64,000 nt of DNA from Paraglaciecola sp. L3A3. Lineage in GTDB: Bacteria > Pseudomonadota > Gammaproteobacteria > Enterobacterales > Alteromonadaceae. Shown here piece by piece: positions 8,956-17,907 of the stretch. Position numbers and translations under genes: made by a program. The DNA lies in assembly GCF_009796765.1 (NCBI RefSeq), contig NZ_CP047023.1, forward strand, positions 3,827,501 to 3,891,500, read 5' to 3'. The notes below the pieces were generated by a model. That model was given only the letters and a program-made list of their open reading frames with translations, made no database searches and was not told the origin of the DNA. Each line of letters starts with the position of its first letter. Position 1 is the first letter of the stretch.

Positions 8956-10145
8956 TGAACACACCTAACTTTAAAAGCAAACAGTTTTTAGTCAAACATA
9001 TTCAAGATACTTTAGCGTTTTACGCCCCCAATGTGGATGATCCCAATGGCGGTTTTTATCAAAACTTCAAAGACGATGGTCAAGTATACGATAAAGAGAC
9101 CCGGCACTTAGTCAGCTCAAGTCGTTTTGTGTTTAATTATGCACGAGCCTATTTACAATTTGATCAACAAAAAGATCTTGAACGAGTAAAGTCGGGAATC
9201 GACTTTATCCGCAGCAAACACTTAAATCCCAAGACTGGCGGTTATTATTGGTTGTTGAACGTGCAACACAAACAGTCAACAGTATTAGACGACCATAACC
9301 ATTGTTATGGCTTAGCTTTTGTTTTGTTGGCTTACAGCTGGGCTTATCGTGCAGGTGTTTCAGAAGCTGCTGAATATATACAAGATACATGGCAATTGAT
9401 GGAACAACATTTTTGGGATGCTGAAGCTGGATTATACAAAGACGAAGCTAACGGCGATTTCTCTGTGGTTTCCACATATCGTGGCCAGAATGCCAACATG
9501 CATAGCTGCGAAGCACTTATTGCAGCTTACAAAGCCACCCAAGATAGTAAGTTTCTCGATCGCGCATACTTGTTGGCCGACAATATGATAAATCGTCAGG
9601 CCAAATTAGCTGATGGAAAAATTTGGGAACATTACACTCTAGAATGGCAAATAGATTGGGATTACAACTTAGACGATCCGAAAAACCTATTTAGACCTTG
9701 GGGATTTCAACCCGGTCATCATACAGAGTGGGCTAAGCTATTGCTGATGATCAATCAATACCGGCCGACGTCATGGCTAGTGGAACAGGCAATATTTTTA
9801 TTTGATACCGCCACAGCTGTCGCTTGGGATGAAACCCATGGTGGTTTCTATTATGGTTTTGCCCCAGATTTAACTATTTGTGATGATGATAAATATTTTT
9901 GGGTACAAGCAGAAACCTTTGCCTGCGCAGCATTGTTAGCGGATGCCACCGGTGATGAAAAGTATTGGCAGTGGTACAACAAAACTTGGCAATATGCTTG
10001 GCAACACATGGTTGATCATGAATATGGTGCTTGGTTTAGAATTCTGTCTAGAGACAACCAAAAACTTGAAGATTCCAAAAGCCCAATAGGTAAAACTGAT
10101 TACCACACTATGGGTGCTTGTTATGATGTATTAAGTGTTTTGTAG
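8955..10145 (+). CDS. AGE-family sugar isomerase, probable D-mannose isomerase
   Basis: The 396-residue protein has the (alpha/alpha)6-barrel of the N-acylglucosamine 2-epimerase family. Conserved elements are HLVSSSRFVFNYA (51-63), DDHNHCYGLAF (112-122), RGQNANMHSCEA (176-187) with His183, PGHHTEWAKLL (253-263) with His255, and a C-terminal YHTMGA with His384. The RGQNANMH and PGHHTEWA pattern is typical of the YihS/mannose isomerase branch, which interconverts mannose and fructose, rather than of GlcNAc 2-epimerase or cellobiose 2-epimerase. Following a fructokinase and a mannosylglycerate-type hydrolase, it completes a route from mannose to fructose-6-phosphate. The ATG overlaps the kinase stop and follows AGAGGA. 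Confidence 0.85.
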   Translation: MNTPNFKSKQFLVKHIQDTLAFYAPNVDDPNGGFYQNFKDDGQVYDKETRHLVSSSRFVFNYARAYLQFDQQKDLERVKSGIDFIRSKHLNPKTGGYYWLLNVQHKQSTVLDDHNHCYGLAFVLLAYSWAYRAGVSEAAEYIQDTWQLMEQHFWDAEAGLYKDEANGDFSVVSTYRGQNANMHSCEALIAAYKATQDSKFLDRAYLLADNMINRQAKLADGKIWEHYTLEWQIDWDYNLDDPKNLFRPWGFQPGHHTEWAKLLLMINQYRPTSWLVEQAIFLFDTATAVAWDETHGGFYYGFAPDLTICDDDKYFWVQAETFACAALLADATGDEKYWQWYNKTWQYAWQHMVDHEYGAWFRILSRDNQKLEDSKSPIGKTDYHTMGACYDVLSVL

Positions 10146-10155
10146 TAAGAGTAAT

Positions 10156-10887
10156 TTAATACCCCAATAAAAAAGGCACATAAATAGGCGCAATTACCGC
10201 AGTGATAATTGCGCATAAAATCAAAGCAGTTGAAGCATAAGCCGCGGCAATAGGGAATGGTTTAGCTAAGCTGGCAGTCCCTAACGCATGTGATGCACTA
10301 CCAATTGCCATGCCAATGATTTTTTGTTGCTCATCATGGTTTATGTCCATTTCTTGATGATTGATTTTTAAATCTATGAATCCCAATAAACGTAACCAAT
10401 AGACCCCAAATATACTACCCGACACACCCGCGACTAACACCATGACTGCGGATATAGAAGCAGTACCACCTAGTTCAATACTAGTAGACATAGCAACTGC
10501 AGTGGTTATATTCATCGCGATCATAGAGCCGATCAACCACTGTTCTAAACCTAAAAGTTGAGCAAATAAAGGGATAAGAGTAAGCACACTAAATGACGCA
10601 CAAAAACAAATGCATAAAATCTTCGGCCATTGTGCTTGCAACAAATACCGTTGCTTATACAAAGGATAACCCAAAAGTACTACTGCTGGTTCAAGCAGGT
10701 AGTTTATATACTCTGCACCTTGCATATAATCTTGATAACTTAGCCCTAAGGACATTAACAAGCTAATAATCACAATAACAGATAACAATAAAGGGTTAAG
10801 TAAAGGGCTTTGATACCTGCGCTGCAGAAAAAAACAGCCTAAAAATATCAGCAAAGAAACACCACAAGTAGCAATAATTTCAATCAT
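10156..10887 (-). CDS. lrgB: LrgB/CidB-family membrane protein
   Basis: The 243-residue protein has about 6-7 membrane segments and the LrgB core (AMNITTAVAMSTSIELGG, then GSASHALGTASLAK). With LrgA it forms a two-component membrane system. Family members have been linked to murein hydrolase control and, in other lineages, to export or import of small carboxylates. The plant plastid homologue PLGG1, an LrgA-LrgB fusion, transports glycolate and glycerate. The start overlaps the end of lrgA by 8 bp, so the two are co-translated. The gene converges on the mannose isomerase gene with only 10 bp between stops. A role linked to the neighbouring glycerate pathway is conceivable but unproven. Confidence 0.9.
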   Translation of the reverse strand: MIEIIATCGVSLLIFLGCFFLQRRYQSPLLNPLLLSVIVIISLLMSLGLSYQDYMQGAEYINYLLEPAVVLLGYPLYKQRYLLQAQWPKILCICFCASFSVLTLIPLFAQLLGLEQWLIGSMIAMNITTAVAMSTSIELGGTASISAVMVLVAGVSGSIFGVYWLRLLGFIDLKINHQEMDINHDEQQKIIGMAIGSASHALGTASLAKPFPIAAAYASTALILCAIITAVIAPIYVPFLLGY

Positions 10888-11272
10888 AGTGACGACTAGC
10901 TAGTAATTTTTTACTCAAAAATCCAACAAGAGCAATCATAAAAAAAGTACAGCTCAGTCCCACTAGCAAAATTTTTCCACCGCTGCTCAAGATCAAATCC
11001 CCATATTGCATTACTCCTACTGATACAGGTATAAACACAAAAGACATAAAGCGTAAAATAACAGCCATAGGCTGGTGAAAGACTTTTTCCGGCAACAGCC
11101 CGGTGTTATTGCCAACTGTTAATACAATGGCAAATAACAACATGCCATACAAAGAAGGGGGTAATAAAGGTAAAGGCTGATGTATCAAACGACCTGCCAT
11201 TAAACATAGGGCAACCACTATGGCTACCACACAATATTCTGTTAGGCCTTTGACAAATTTTTTTATATTCAT
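10880..11272 (-). CDS. lrgA: LrgA/CidA-family holin-like membrane protein
   Basis: The 130-residue protein has four predicted membrane helices and the CidA/LrgA pattern (LPPSLYGMLLFAIVLTVG, then a FVFIPVSVGVMQY segment). It is the small partner of LrgB and probably forms a membrane complex with it. The ATG at 11272 follows a TCCTCG/CGAGGA-type ribosome site. No LytTR or LysR regulator gene lies next to it, unlike many lrgAB or cidAB loci. Confidence 0.88.
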   Translation of the reverse strand: MNIKKFVKGLTEYCVVAIVVALCLMAGRLIHQPLPLLPPSLYGMLLFAIVLTVGNNTGLLPEKVFHQPMAVILRFMSFVFIPVSVGVMQYGDLILSSGGKILLVGLSCTFFMIALVGFLSKKLLASRHYD

Positions 11273-11333
11273 TTTACGAGGAAATCTATTTTGTTATATT
11301 TTTAATATGACCAAAGTGCCACTCAATGTCGAT

Positions 11334-11861
11334 TTATTCAAACCATGACAACAGCTTATGTACTGTATTGCCATTACGTGCGGTACAGGTCACGCCTAAA
11401 CTTTTTTCCACTTTTGTCACCAGTTTAGAACGTCCAATTCCTTCTGGGGCATGTAAATAAAAAACATTATCGGTTAACAGGTAAGATTCACTATCCTTTT
11501 TTACTGCCTGTAAAATTGATAAATCAGCATTTTTTGTTGGCTCACTTAAAAAAAACCAATGAATGGTTTTTAATTCAGCTTCTGGAAAAGGGTTATTCTG
11601 CACCGCTTGTTTAAATGTTTGCTGATCTAACAATAATATTTTTGGTGAACAATTAAAGTCCTGTTTTACTTGTTCGACCATTTGTTGTGACAAAACCTGC
11701 AGATTATTCTCAGCATGTTGTACTAACAGATTACCACTTTGAATGTAGCTTTGAATTTGACTACAGCCTATTTTAATCAAGCTTTCTTTTAATGCTTGCA
11801 TTGGGATAATATTATTACCTCCAACATTTATGGCTCTGAACAATACTAGCCAAGTATTCAT
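11334..11861 (-). CDS. DUF1697 domain protein
   Basis: The 175-residue soluble protein matches the DUF1697 pattern as I remember it: an opening WLVLFRAINVGGNNIIPMQALKE, then SYIQSGNLLV and a C-terminal TARNGNTVHKLL. The family is widespread and has no established biochemical role. It overlaps the end of the upstream hydrolase gene by 4 bp (ATGA), so the pair is probably one transcription unit. No catalytic motif stands out and the function is unknown. Confidence 0.85.
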   Translation of the reverse strand: MNTWLVLFRAINVGGNNIIPMQALKESLIKIGCSQIQSYIQSGNLLVQHAENNLQVLSQQMVEQVKQDFNCSPKILLLDQQTFKQAVQNNPFPEAELKTIHWFFLSEPTKNADLSILQAVKKDSESYLLTDNVFYLHAPEGIGRSKLVTKVEKSLGVTCTARNGNTVHKLLSWFE

Positions 11862-12889
11862 TCGTTGTTAGCCAAAAATGTTATTAATTTTTTTAACATA
11901 TCAGCATGTTGAGGGTTCGCAGCGGGTTCATGACAAGATAATTTGTTGCCGTTGGAGCCATAGTTATAGTTAACTTCTTGATACTGAGCCTGATCCAAAA
12001 CCAAGTTTCCATGGCAGACATTAAATTTTTTGTCTATGCCATATAAAATGCTGACACCTTGATTTTTAGCTAAAATATTTTTTATTCCCTTTATTGGAGT
12101 AGTGAAATCATAGGTAGAATGAGCAGCAAAAATAGCGAGATTAAATGGCTTTTTTTCTATTAACTTTCTGGTCGATAAAATGACTTCCATCAACTCAACC
12201 ACGGCAAACCTGGCCACACGAGGATATTTAAATTGATTCGGTCCGTTACTTATATAGTTACCGTCATAAAATTTCAACCACCACTGAATACCCCAAATTT
12301 TAGTTAGAAATTCTACCTCTTCAGTTAATGCTAAGGCACCTGAAAACAACAATAGTGCCCCTAATGAATCTGGGTTTTGTAATGCATACTCAGTGGCCAA
12401 GGCGCCCCCTGTGGAAAAGCCGCCTATAACGACTTGTTGGCCAAGAGGTTTAGACATTTGCATGATATCTGACACATGTTGTCGCCAACGATTAGCTAAT
12501 TCATAGTCTTGCATATCTAAATTAGCATCTTTTTTACCATGCCCAGGCAATAAGGCTACCACGACATTGTAACCTTGTTTATACAAGCCTTTGGCAATAG
12601 ATTTCAGATAAAAAGGAGAGTCACTTAAGCCATGAAATAACACCACCACTTTAGGTGTCACTTTATTGTGATGCATAATAAAAGGTGCATTACCGTCATT
12701 ACGTAACACAGCCGAACAAACTCTAAAAACGTTTAATTCTGGTTGTTGACAGCCCTGAGTTGAACCTAACTCTTGTTGATATATTTTATCGAATTTATCT
12801 AGTTGAGGCTCAATGGATTGCGCGACAACAAAATTAGAAAATATAACTAAAACAAAAAAAGTTATCCGTAAGGCTTTCATATTCAACAC
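11858..12889 (-). CDS. Exported alpha/beta hydrolase (lysophospholipase-like)
   Basis: The 343-residue protein has an N-terminal signal peptide ending near VVAQ (about residue 24). The oxyanion-hole motif HGLSDSP is at 86-92, the nucleophile elbow GGFSTGG has Ser159, a candidate acid lies in the THSTYDFTTP-like segment, and a late His is present (HADMLKK or CHGN). This is the Hydrolase_4/monoglyceride lipase-like arrangement, so a periplasmic esterase or lipase acting on small acyl substrates is likely. Several cysteines (CQQP, RVC, NVCHG, SCHE) suggest disulfides in the periplasm. The exact substrate cannot be inferred. Confidence 0.8.
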   Translation of the reverse strand: MLNMKALRITFFVLVIFSNFVVAQSIEPQLDKFDKIYQQELGSTQGCQQPELNVFRVCSAVLRNDGNAPFIMHHNKVTPKVVVLFHGLSDSPFYLKSIAKGLYKQGYNVVVALLPGHGKKDANLDMQDYELANRWRQHVSDIMQMSKPLGQQVVIGGFSTGGALATEYALQNPDSLGALLLFSGALALTEEVEFLTKIWGIQWWLKFYDGNYISNGPNQFKYPRVARFAVVELMEVILSTRKLIEKKPFNLAIFAAHSTYDFTTPIKGIKNILAKNQGVSILYGIDKKFNVCHGNLVLDQAQYQEVNYNYGSNGNKLSCHEPAANPQHADMLKKLITFLANNE

Positions 12890-12978
12890 TTATTGAAATA
12901 AAGTAAAACAAAGGCTATGAATACCAAGCCTAAACTATTTTGATAATTATAAATATAAATCATCCCGATTCACAGATA

Positions 12979-13002
12979 TAAAAAATGGCGCCGAAGCGCC
13001 AT
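12979..13002 (-). terminator. Intrinsic terminator of the peroxiredoxin gene
   Basis: On the minus strand the 7-bp GC-rich stem ATGGCGC/GCGCCAT closes a TTCG tetraloop and runs into a U-rich tract. It lies about 20 bp after the peroxiredoxin-glutaredoxin stop codon. Confidence 0.85.
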
Positions 13003-13020
13003 CTTTAAAAAAACAATTAA

Positions 13021-13761
13021 TTAAGCAAAGTAAGCGGCTAAGTCGTCAGACCCACCAATCAACTTGCCACCGATAAATACTTGAGGCCAAGACTCATTAC
13101 CAGATAAAGCTTTTAGTGTAGTAAATGATACTTCTTTACCCATCACTAATTCTTCATACTCAAAACCTTTATCAGCTAACAATGCTTTGGCTTTGGCACA
13201 GAATGGGCAACCTGGTTTAGTTAAAATAACGGTTGCTTCACTAGGTTTTGCTTCCGGTGCAACATAAGCCAACATAGTATCAGCGTCAGACACTTCAAAG
13301 GGGTCGCCTGGTAAATCAGGTTCGATAAACATTTTGTCTACCACACCATCTTTTACCAACATAGAATAACGCCAGCTACGTTTTCCAAAACCGATTTCAG
13401 ACTTATCAACTAATAAACCCATACCTTCGGTGAATTCACCATTACCATCAGGAATAAGTGTCACGTTATCAGATTCTTGATCTTCAGCCCAAGCGTTCAT
13501 AACAAAGGTATCGTTTACAGACATACAAATAATGTCGTCAACACCGTTTGCTTTAAATGTTTTAGCCAGTTCGTTATATCTTGGTAAATGAGTAGATGAA
13601 CAAGTTGGGGTAAATGCACCTGGTAAAGAGAATACTACAACAGTTTTACCTTTAAATAATTCATCTGTAGTACGACTTACCCATTCATCGTTGGCACGAG
13701 TAGCAAAAGTAACTTGTGGTACTGCTTGGCCTGACTTGTCTGTAAAATTAGGATTAGACAT
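13021..13761 (-). CDS. Peroxiredoxin-glutaredoxin fusion (hybrid Prx5/Grx)
   Basis: A 246-residue two-domain protein. Residues 1-165 form a Prx5-type peroxiredoxin with the peroxidatic Cys54 in [14 protein letters not shown]. Residues 175-246 are a glutaredoxin with CPFC at 185-188 and the GSDDLAAY glutathione-site segment. Such fusions reduce H2O2 and alkyl hydroperoxides directly with glutathione; the Haemophilus homologue PGdx is the known example. It is monocistronic with its own terminator, follows a TCTCC/GGAGA-type ribosome site and has a 118-bp upstream region. No OxyR gene is adjacent and no clear operator was identified. Confidence 0.95.
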   Translation of the reverse strand: MSNPNFTDKSGQAVPQVTFATRANDEWVSRTTDELFKGKTVVVFSLPGAFTPTCSSTHLPRYNELAKTFKANGVDDIICMSVNDTFVMNAWAEDQESDNVTLIPDGNGEFTEGMGLLVDKSEIGFGKRSWRYSMLVKDGVVDKMFIEPDLPGDPFEVSDADTMLAYVAPEAKPSEATVILTKPGCPFCAKAKALLADKGFEYEELVMGKEVSFTTLKALSGNESWPQVFIGGKLIGGSDDLAAYFA

Positions 13762-13879
13762 ATTTTCTTTTCTCCAATTAGTTGGTTGTTTGTTTTCAGT
13801 GAGGAAAGAATAGGCTTAAATTCGCAGAAACAAAAACGATTAAAACAGATTCTTTAAATCGATTTTTACGATTAAGATT

Positions 13880-14110
13880 TTATTCTTTGAAAAAGTCTTC
13901 TGATTGAGCACTGAGCATAGCTTCAATATCTTCTATGTCTGGTAAATCAGTCATTTCTTGATCTTTATTGGCGCCACTTGGAATTGATTTTTGTTCATCA
14001 GCCCATTCACCAAGATCAATTAGCTGACAAGTTTTACTACAAAATGGACGATGTTCGCTAGTTTCACACCATTCCACCTCTTTTTTACAATTTGGGCAGT
14101 TAACTAACAT
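13880..14110 (-). CDS. yacG: DNA gyrase inhibitor YacG
   Basis: The 76-residue zinc protein has four ligand cysteines, Cys5, Cys8, Cys24 and Cys28 (CPNC and RPFCSKTC), followed by the invariant [10 protein letters not shown] helix. YacG binds GyrB and inhibits gyrase supercoiling in E. coli. The position directly after zapD in a zapD-yacG pair is conserved in gammaproteobacteria. The acidic C-terminal tail is typical. Confidence 0.95.
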   Translation of the reverse strand: MLVNCPNCKKEVEWCETSEHRPFCSKTCQLIDLGEWADEQKSIPSGANKDQEMTDLPDIEDIEAMLSAQSEDFFKE

Positions 14111-14119
14111 ACAAACTCT

Positions 14120-14872
14120 CTAACAACTGGCTAATTTAAATTGTACTGTTGATTCGACACCTGTACTGCCTTCAACAGTGGGGGTAAATAGAGTAAATCT
14201 TATGGCATAACGATATTTATTACCCGACAACATAGGGTAATAACCACCATCGGTATCACTTAACACGCGGATTAACTCATTTTTATCTTCAGCGATACCT
14301 TGATGAAAACCTTTCTCAGCAGTAATAGAAGTAAAGCGCCCTCTTTCCCGTAAAAAAGATAAAGTCATTTCCATCGCTTGTTGCACAGGTACCAATTCTT
14401 GTAACCAAGTACATACTGTTTGCTGTTTAAAATTTAAAGGTTGCTTGAGCCAATAATACAAATTAGGTAAATCAAAACTACAAGTACCACCTGGTATGGA
14501 AAATCGTTGACGAATTGAAGATAAAAATTTGTCTTCTTTAAGTTCGGAGCCAATTTTTTTATTACCTTTAAGAGCTTCTCTCAAGCGTAATATCTTTTGC
14601 AACGCCGCCTGTAGGGCATCGTTATCAATATTTGGATGTTGTGACCAAATCACTAAGTTTTTTTCATGTAACTCAATATCTTTCAGCACATCATTGCGCA
14701 AGTCTATGCGCTCTAACAGATCGAGCAAGGTGAATAAACAATCTAGAAAATTAATGTACTGCCAGTCTTCAGTCGCCTGTTTGGCTTGCTCTAGCTGCAT
14801 AAATAACTGCTCAAGTCTAAGGTAGGTACGCACCTTTTCATTGAGTGGAAATTCGTAAATAGCTTGAGACAT
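14120..14872 (-). CDS. zapD: Cell division protein ZapD (YacF)
   Basis: The 250-residue protein starts YEFPLNEKVRTYLRLEQLF, the hallmark of the ZapD/DUF1342 family. It has the helical-bundle middle and the FSCFTPT-type beta region near the C-terminus (RYAIRFTLFTP). ZapD cross-links FtsZ protofilaments and aids Z-ring assembly. It lies 9 bp upstream of yacG and downstream of coaE, the usual order. The intergenic distance to coaE is 101 bp. Confidence 0.95.
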   Translation of the reverse strand: MSQAIYEFPLNEKVRTYLRLEQLFMQLEQAKQATEDWQYINFLDCLFTLLDLLERIDLRNDVLKDIELHEKNLVIWSQHPNIDNDALQAALQKILRLREALKGNKKIGSELKEDKFLSSIRQRFSIPGGTCSFDLPNLYYWLKQPLNFKQQTVCTWLQELVPVQQAMEMTLSFLRERGRFTSITAEKGFHQGIAEDKNELIRVLSDTDGGYYPMLSGNKYRYAIRFTLFTPTVEGSTGVESTVQFKLASC

Positions 14873-14973
14873 AAAAACAATTACTCTGTGTTACGGGTCA
14901 ACCACAAACTGCGGTTTGGATTATCAATACAGGTATTGTAAAGAATTTTTAGTTAAATCATAGGGGCAATGAC

Positions 14974-15579
14974 TTAAGCTTTTTCAGCAAGCAATAAATA
15001 TTGTTGATGCAATCGCTCAACTTGGGGGCTTAATGCGTCTAATCCTAGGTTATTATCAATCACATCATCGGCCACAGAAAGGCGTTTTTTGCGACTGACT
15101 TGTGCTGCCATAATGGCTTTGATTTGTTGTTCGTTACTTTTGTCACGCAACACCGCTCTAGACAATTGCAGGGCTTCATCCACATCAACAATTAACACGC
15201 GGTCAACTTGTGTATGCAAATTATTTTCTACCAAAAGAGGCGCACTTAATAAACAATAAATGGATGTGGCTTGTTCAGTTTGAGCTTTCATGGTTTGGCG
15301 AATAATAGGATGTAACAAATTATTTAACCAAGTTTTCAACTCAGGAGCTGCAAATATAATATTTCTAAGTTTCGCGCGATCTAGAGTATTTTCGGCATCT
15401 AAAATTGTTACACCAAATTTATCAACAATCTGTTGCAATGCCTTTGAACCAGGCTCAACCACTTGCCTCGCCACCAGATCAGCATCTATGACTTGTATTC
15501 CTTTTGCGGCGAATAAATCAGTAACAGTAGTTTTACCACTACCAATACCACCACTTACTCCAACAATAAAACGACTCAT
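14974..15579 (-). CDS. coaE: Dephospho-CoA kinase CoaE
   Basis: CoaE catalyses the last step of coenzyme A synthesis, ATP-dependent phosphorylation of dephospho-CoA. The Walker A loop GGIGSGKTTV lies at residues 9-18 and the family motifs DADLVAR and LSAPLLVE follow. The open frame extends upstream to 15636, overlapping pilD, but the ATG at 15579 gives the canonical N-terminus (MSRFIVGVSGGIGSGK) and leaves a 10-bp gap after pilD, so I use it. The resulting 201-residue protein fits the family. Confidence 0.95.
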   Translation of the reverse strand: MSRFIVGVSGGIGSGKTTVTDLFAAKGIQVIDADLVARQVVEPGSKALQQIVDKFGVTILDAENTLDRAKLRNIIFAAPELKTWLNNLLHPIIRQTMKAQTEQATSIYCLLSAPLLVENNLHTQVDRVLIVDVDEALQLSRAVLRDKSNEQQIKAIMAAQVSRKKRLSVADDVIDNNLGLDALSPQVERLHQQYLLLAEKA

Positions 15580-15589
15580 ACTAAATGAC

Positions 15590-16483
15590 CTAAAGTAATA
15601 ACCATTGCCAATAGAGATCAACAAACCAGTCGCCATATAATAAAGTTAACCAACCCGCTATAGCCAAATAGGGACCAAAAGGAATCGGTTGGCTTTTGTC
15701 TTTGCCTTGCAACGACAATAAACTTATACCGATAATAGCCCCCACAAAAGAAGATAATAAAATCACCACAGCTAAATGCTGCCAGCCCACCCAAGCACCT
15801 AAAGCAGCTAATAACTTAAAGTCCCCGTAGCCCATGCCTTCTTTACCGGTTATTAATTTAAAGGCCCAATATATACTCCACAAACAGAGATAACCCAAAG
15901 CGGCACCAATAATTGCATCTTGAGTAGAAACAAAGGGGCTTTCGATACTAATTAATAGACCTATCCATAATAAAGACAAGGTTAATTGATCCGGTAACAA
16001 CATAGTATCTAAGTCAATAAAAGTCATCGCTATTAGCAACCAAGTGGCCAAGACAGCGGCAAATCCAGCTAAACCAAAACCAAAATGCCAAGCAGCTAGA
16101 GCGGATAATAATCCCGTTGCTAACTCCACCATAGGATAACGAATAGAGATTGGATTTTTACATTGGCTGCACTTACCTTTTAAAAACAACCAGCTAATCA
16201 CAGGAATATTTTCCCATGCTCTAATTTTGTGTTGGCACTTAGGACATGTTGAATCAGGTTTAACTAAATTGAAGACTTGATCATTGCTAGTAGGCTCAGC
16301 AAGCTGAGTTGAATTTTTTTGTGCTAAATATTGATCACACTCACTTTGCCATGCTCGTTCCATCATCACAGGTAAGCGATAAATCACGACGTTAAGGAAA
16401 CTCCCCACAAGTAGACTTAAGACAAACACAAAACCGATAAAAAAGGTGGGAGAATCAGCCATTAATTGCAACATTTCGGACAT
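15590..16483 (-). CDS. pilD: Prepilin peptidase PilD
   Basis: The 297-residue bifunctional inner-membrane protease cleaves the leader of type IV prepilins and type II secretion pseudopilins and N-methylates the new N-terminus. Seen here are the N-terminal methylase/zinc region with Cys80, Cys83, Cys105 and Cys108 (CPKC...CSQC), the aspartic protease motifs TFIDLDTMLLPD and GYGDFKLLAALGAWVG, and about eight membrane helices. It is followed by coaE in the standard pil-coaE arrangement. Confidence 0.96.
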   Translation of the reverse strand: MSEMLQLMADSPTFFIGFVFVLSLLVGSFLNVVIYRLPVMMERAWQSECDQYLAQKNSTQLAEPTSNDQVFNLVKPDSTCPKCQHKIRAWENIPVISWLFLKGKCSQCKNPISIRYPMVELATGLLSALAAWHFGFGLAGFAAVLATWLLIAMTFIDLDTMLLPDQLTLSLLWIGLLISIESPFVSTQDAIIGAALGYLCLWSIYWAFKLITGKEGMGYGDFKLLAALGAWVGWQHLAVVILLSSFVGAIIGISLLSLQGKDKSQPIPFGPYLAIAGWLTLLYGDWFVDLYWQWLLL

Positions 16484-16521
16484 AGTTCAACTTATTAAAA
16501 AAACAATAATGAAAGAAGTGT

Positions 16522-16563
16522 AGCTTGCCAGAAAAGACCAGAAGAGTCACTAAACGGCAAGCT
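16522..16563. repeat. Inverted repeat between pilC and pilD
   Basis: AGCTTGCC at 16522-16529 is repeated as GGCAAGCT at 16556-16563 within the 131-bp gap between pilD and pilC. Degenerate GCGAGTCT/CTCCGAG words follow. It may be a weak transcript hairpin or a remnant of a dispersed repeat; there is no U-tract, so a terminator is unlikely. Confidence 0.35.
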
Positions 16564-16614
16564 GCGAGTCTCTAGCTCCGAGCAAATTACAACAAAGTCA
16601 CGAGTATCTCGTAT

Positions 16615-17829
16615 TTAAATAACATTACCCATTTCAAATATGGGTAAATACATAGCCACAATCAAACCACCAATCACTACACCTAATACAGCCATAATCA
16701 TGGGTTCTAACAAACTGGTTAAACCATCAACCATGTCATCCACTTCAGCTTCGTATATGGTGGCAATTTTACTTAACATCTCATCTACTGCTCCAGCTTC
16801 TTCTCCTATGGCGATCATTTGCACCACCATCTCGGGAAAAGTCCCAGTAGAGCGCATCGCGACATTCATTTGCACTCCACCTGCTACTTCTTTTTTCACA
16901 AATAAAATAGCATCTCTAAATACTGCATTACCTGCTGCTCCCGCAGCTGAGTCTAGCGCGCCAATTAAGGGTACACCTGCAGCAAAAGTTGTTGATAAAG
17001 TACGAGTAAAACGTGCCACTGATGCTTTTTTTAATATTTCCCCAATAACCGGTATTTTTAATATTTTTTTATCTACCGAATCCCGTAACTTAATAGACTT
17101 TTTATGGGCTCGTGCAAATAAAGTGCCTCCGATAAACAACCCTGCCCCAACAAACAAACCGTAATCCTGCATAAATCGAGAGATAGATAAAACAAATTGG
17201 GTAAAGGCTGGTAACTCTGCGCCAAAACTGGCAAAAATTTCTTCAAATTGAGGAACCACAAAAATTAACAGAATAGTGGTCACAATAAACGCCACAACGA
17301 TGACCGCTATGGGGTAAAACATGGCTTTTTTAATTTTTGATTTAAGGGCTTCGGCTTTTTCTTTATATAAGGCAATACGATCATATATAGTTTCGAGGGC
17401 ACCTGATTGCTCCCCCGTTTCGACTAAGTCACAATATAAATCATCGAAATAATCTGAGTGTTTACGAAGAGTAGTAGAAAGTGGATTACCTGCTTTGACT
17501 TCAGAACCAATCTCGCCTAATAGCTTACGCATATTCACATTAGAATGGCCACCGGCAATCATATCTATGGTTTGAATTAAAGTAACACCAGCGCTTAACA
17601 TAGTGGCCATTTGCCGAGATAACACAGCAATATCTGCTGGTTTAATTTTTTCACCACCTTTACCAAACAAAGGTTTAGCTAACTTTTTCACTCTTTTAGC
17701 AGAAATCCCCTGCCGTCTAAGCTGGTTTTTAGCTTCCAGCACTGACATAGCAGAAATTTCACCTTTTACCGCCTGCCCCCGTTTATTGGAGCCTTGGTAG
17801 GTATAGGTTGTGGGAGTAGTCGCAGCCAT
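16615..17829 (-). CDS. pilC: Type IV pilus inner-membrane platform protein PilC
   Basis: The 404-residue protein has two tandem GspF/T2SSF domains (residues about 65-190 and 265-390), three hydrophobic membrane segments and the conserved DLYCDLVETGEQSGALE and MIAIGEEAGAVDEML repeats. The N-terminal TYTYQGSNKRGQAVKGEI is typical of PilC. It forms the platform on which the PilB and PilT motors act. The gene that normally precedes it, pilB, is absent here: only 78 bp separate pilC from pilA. Confidence 0.96.
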   Translation of the reverse strand: MAATTPTTYTYQGSNKRGQAVKGEISAMSVLEAKNQLRRQGISAKRVKKLAKPLFGKGGEKIKPADIAVLSRQMATMLSAGVTLIQTIDMIAGGHSNVNMRKLLGEIGSEVKAGNPLSTTLRKHSDYFDDLYCDLVETGEQSGALETIYDRIALYKEKAEALKSKIKKAMFYPIAVIVVAFIVTTILLIFVVPQFEEIFASFGAELPAFTQFVLSISRFMQDYGLFVGAGLFIGGTLFARAHKKSIKLRDSVDKKILKIPVIGEILKKASVARFTRTLSTTFAAGVPLIGALDSAAGAAGNAVFRDAILFVKKEVAGGVQMNVAMRSTGTFPEMVVQMIAIGEEAGAVDEMLSKIATIYEAEVDDMVDGLTSLLEPMIMAVLGVVIGGLIVAMYLPIFEMGNVI

Positions 17830-17857
17830 AATATGTCACACTATCGTAAGTTAGAAT

Positions 17858-17884
17858 CAAAAAGGCCCGGATATACCGAGCCTT
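17858..17884 (-). terminator. Intrinsic terminator downstream of pilA
   Basis: On the minus strand the 9-bp stem AAGGCTCGG/CCGGGCCTT (one wobble pair) around a 5-nt loop runs into TTTTTGATT. It lies between pilA and pilC, so pilA is probably transcribed mainly on its own, as is common for the abundant major pilin. Confidence 0.8.
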
Positions 17885-17907
17885 ATATTTATTAACTAGT
17901 TAACCTA

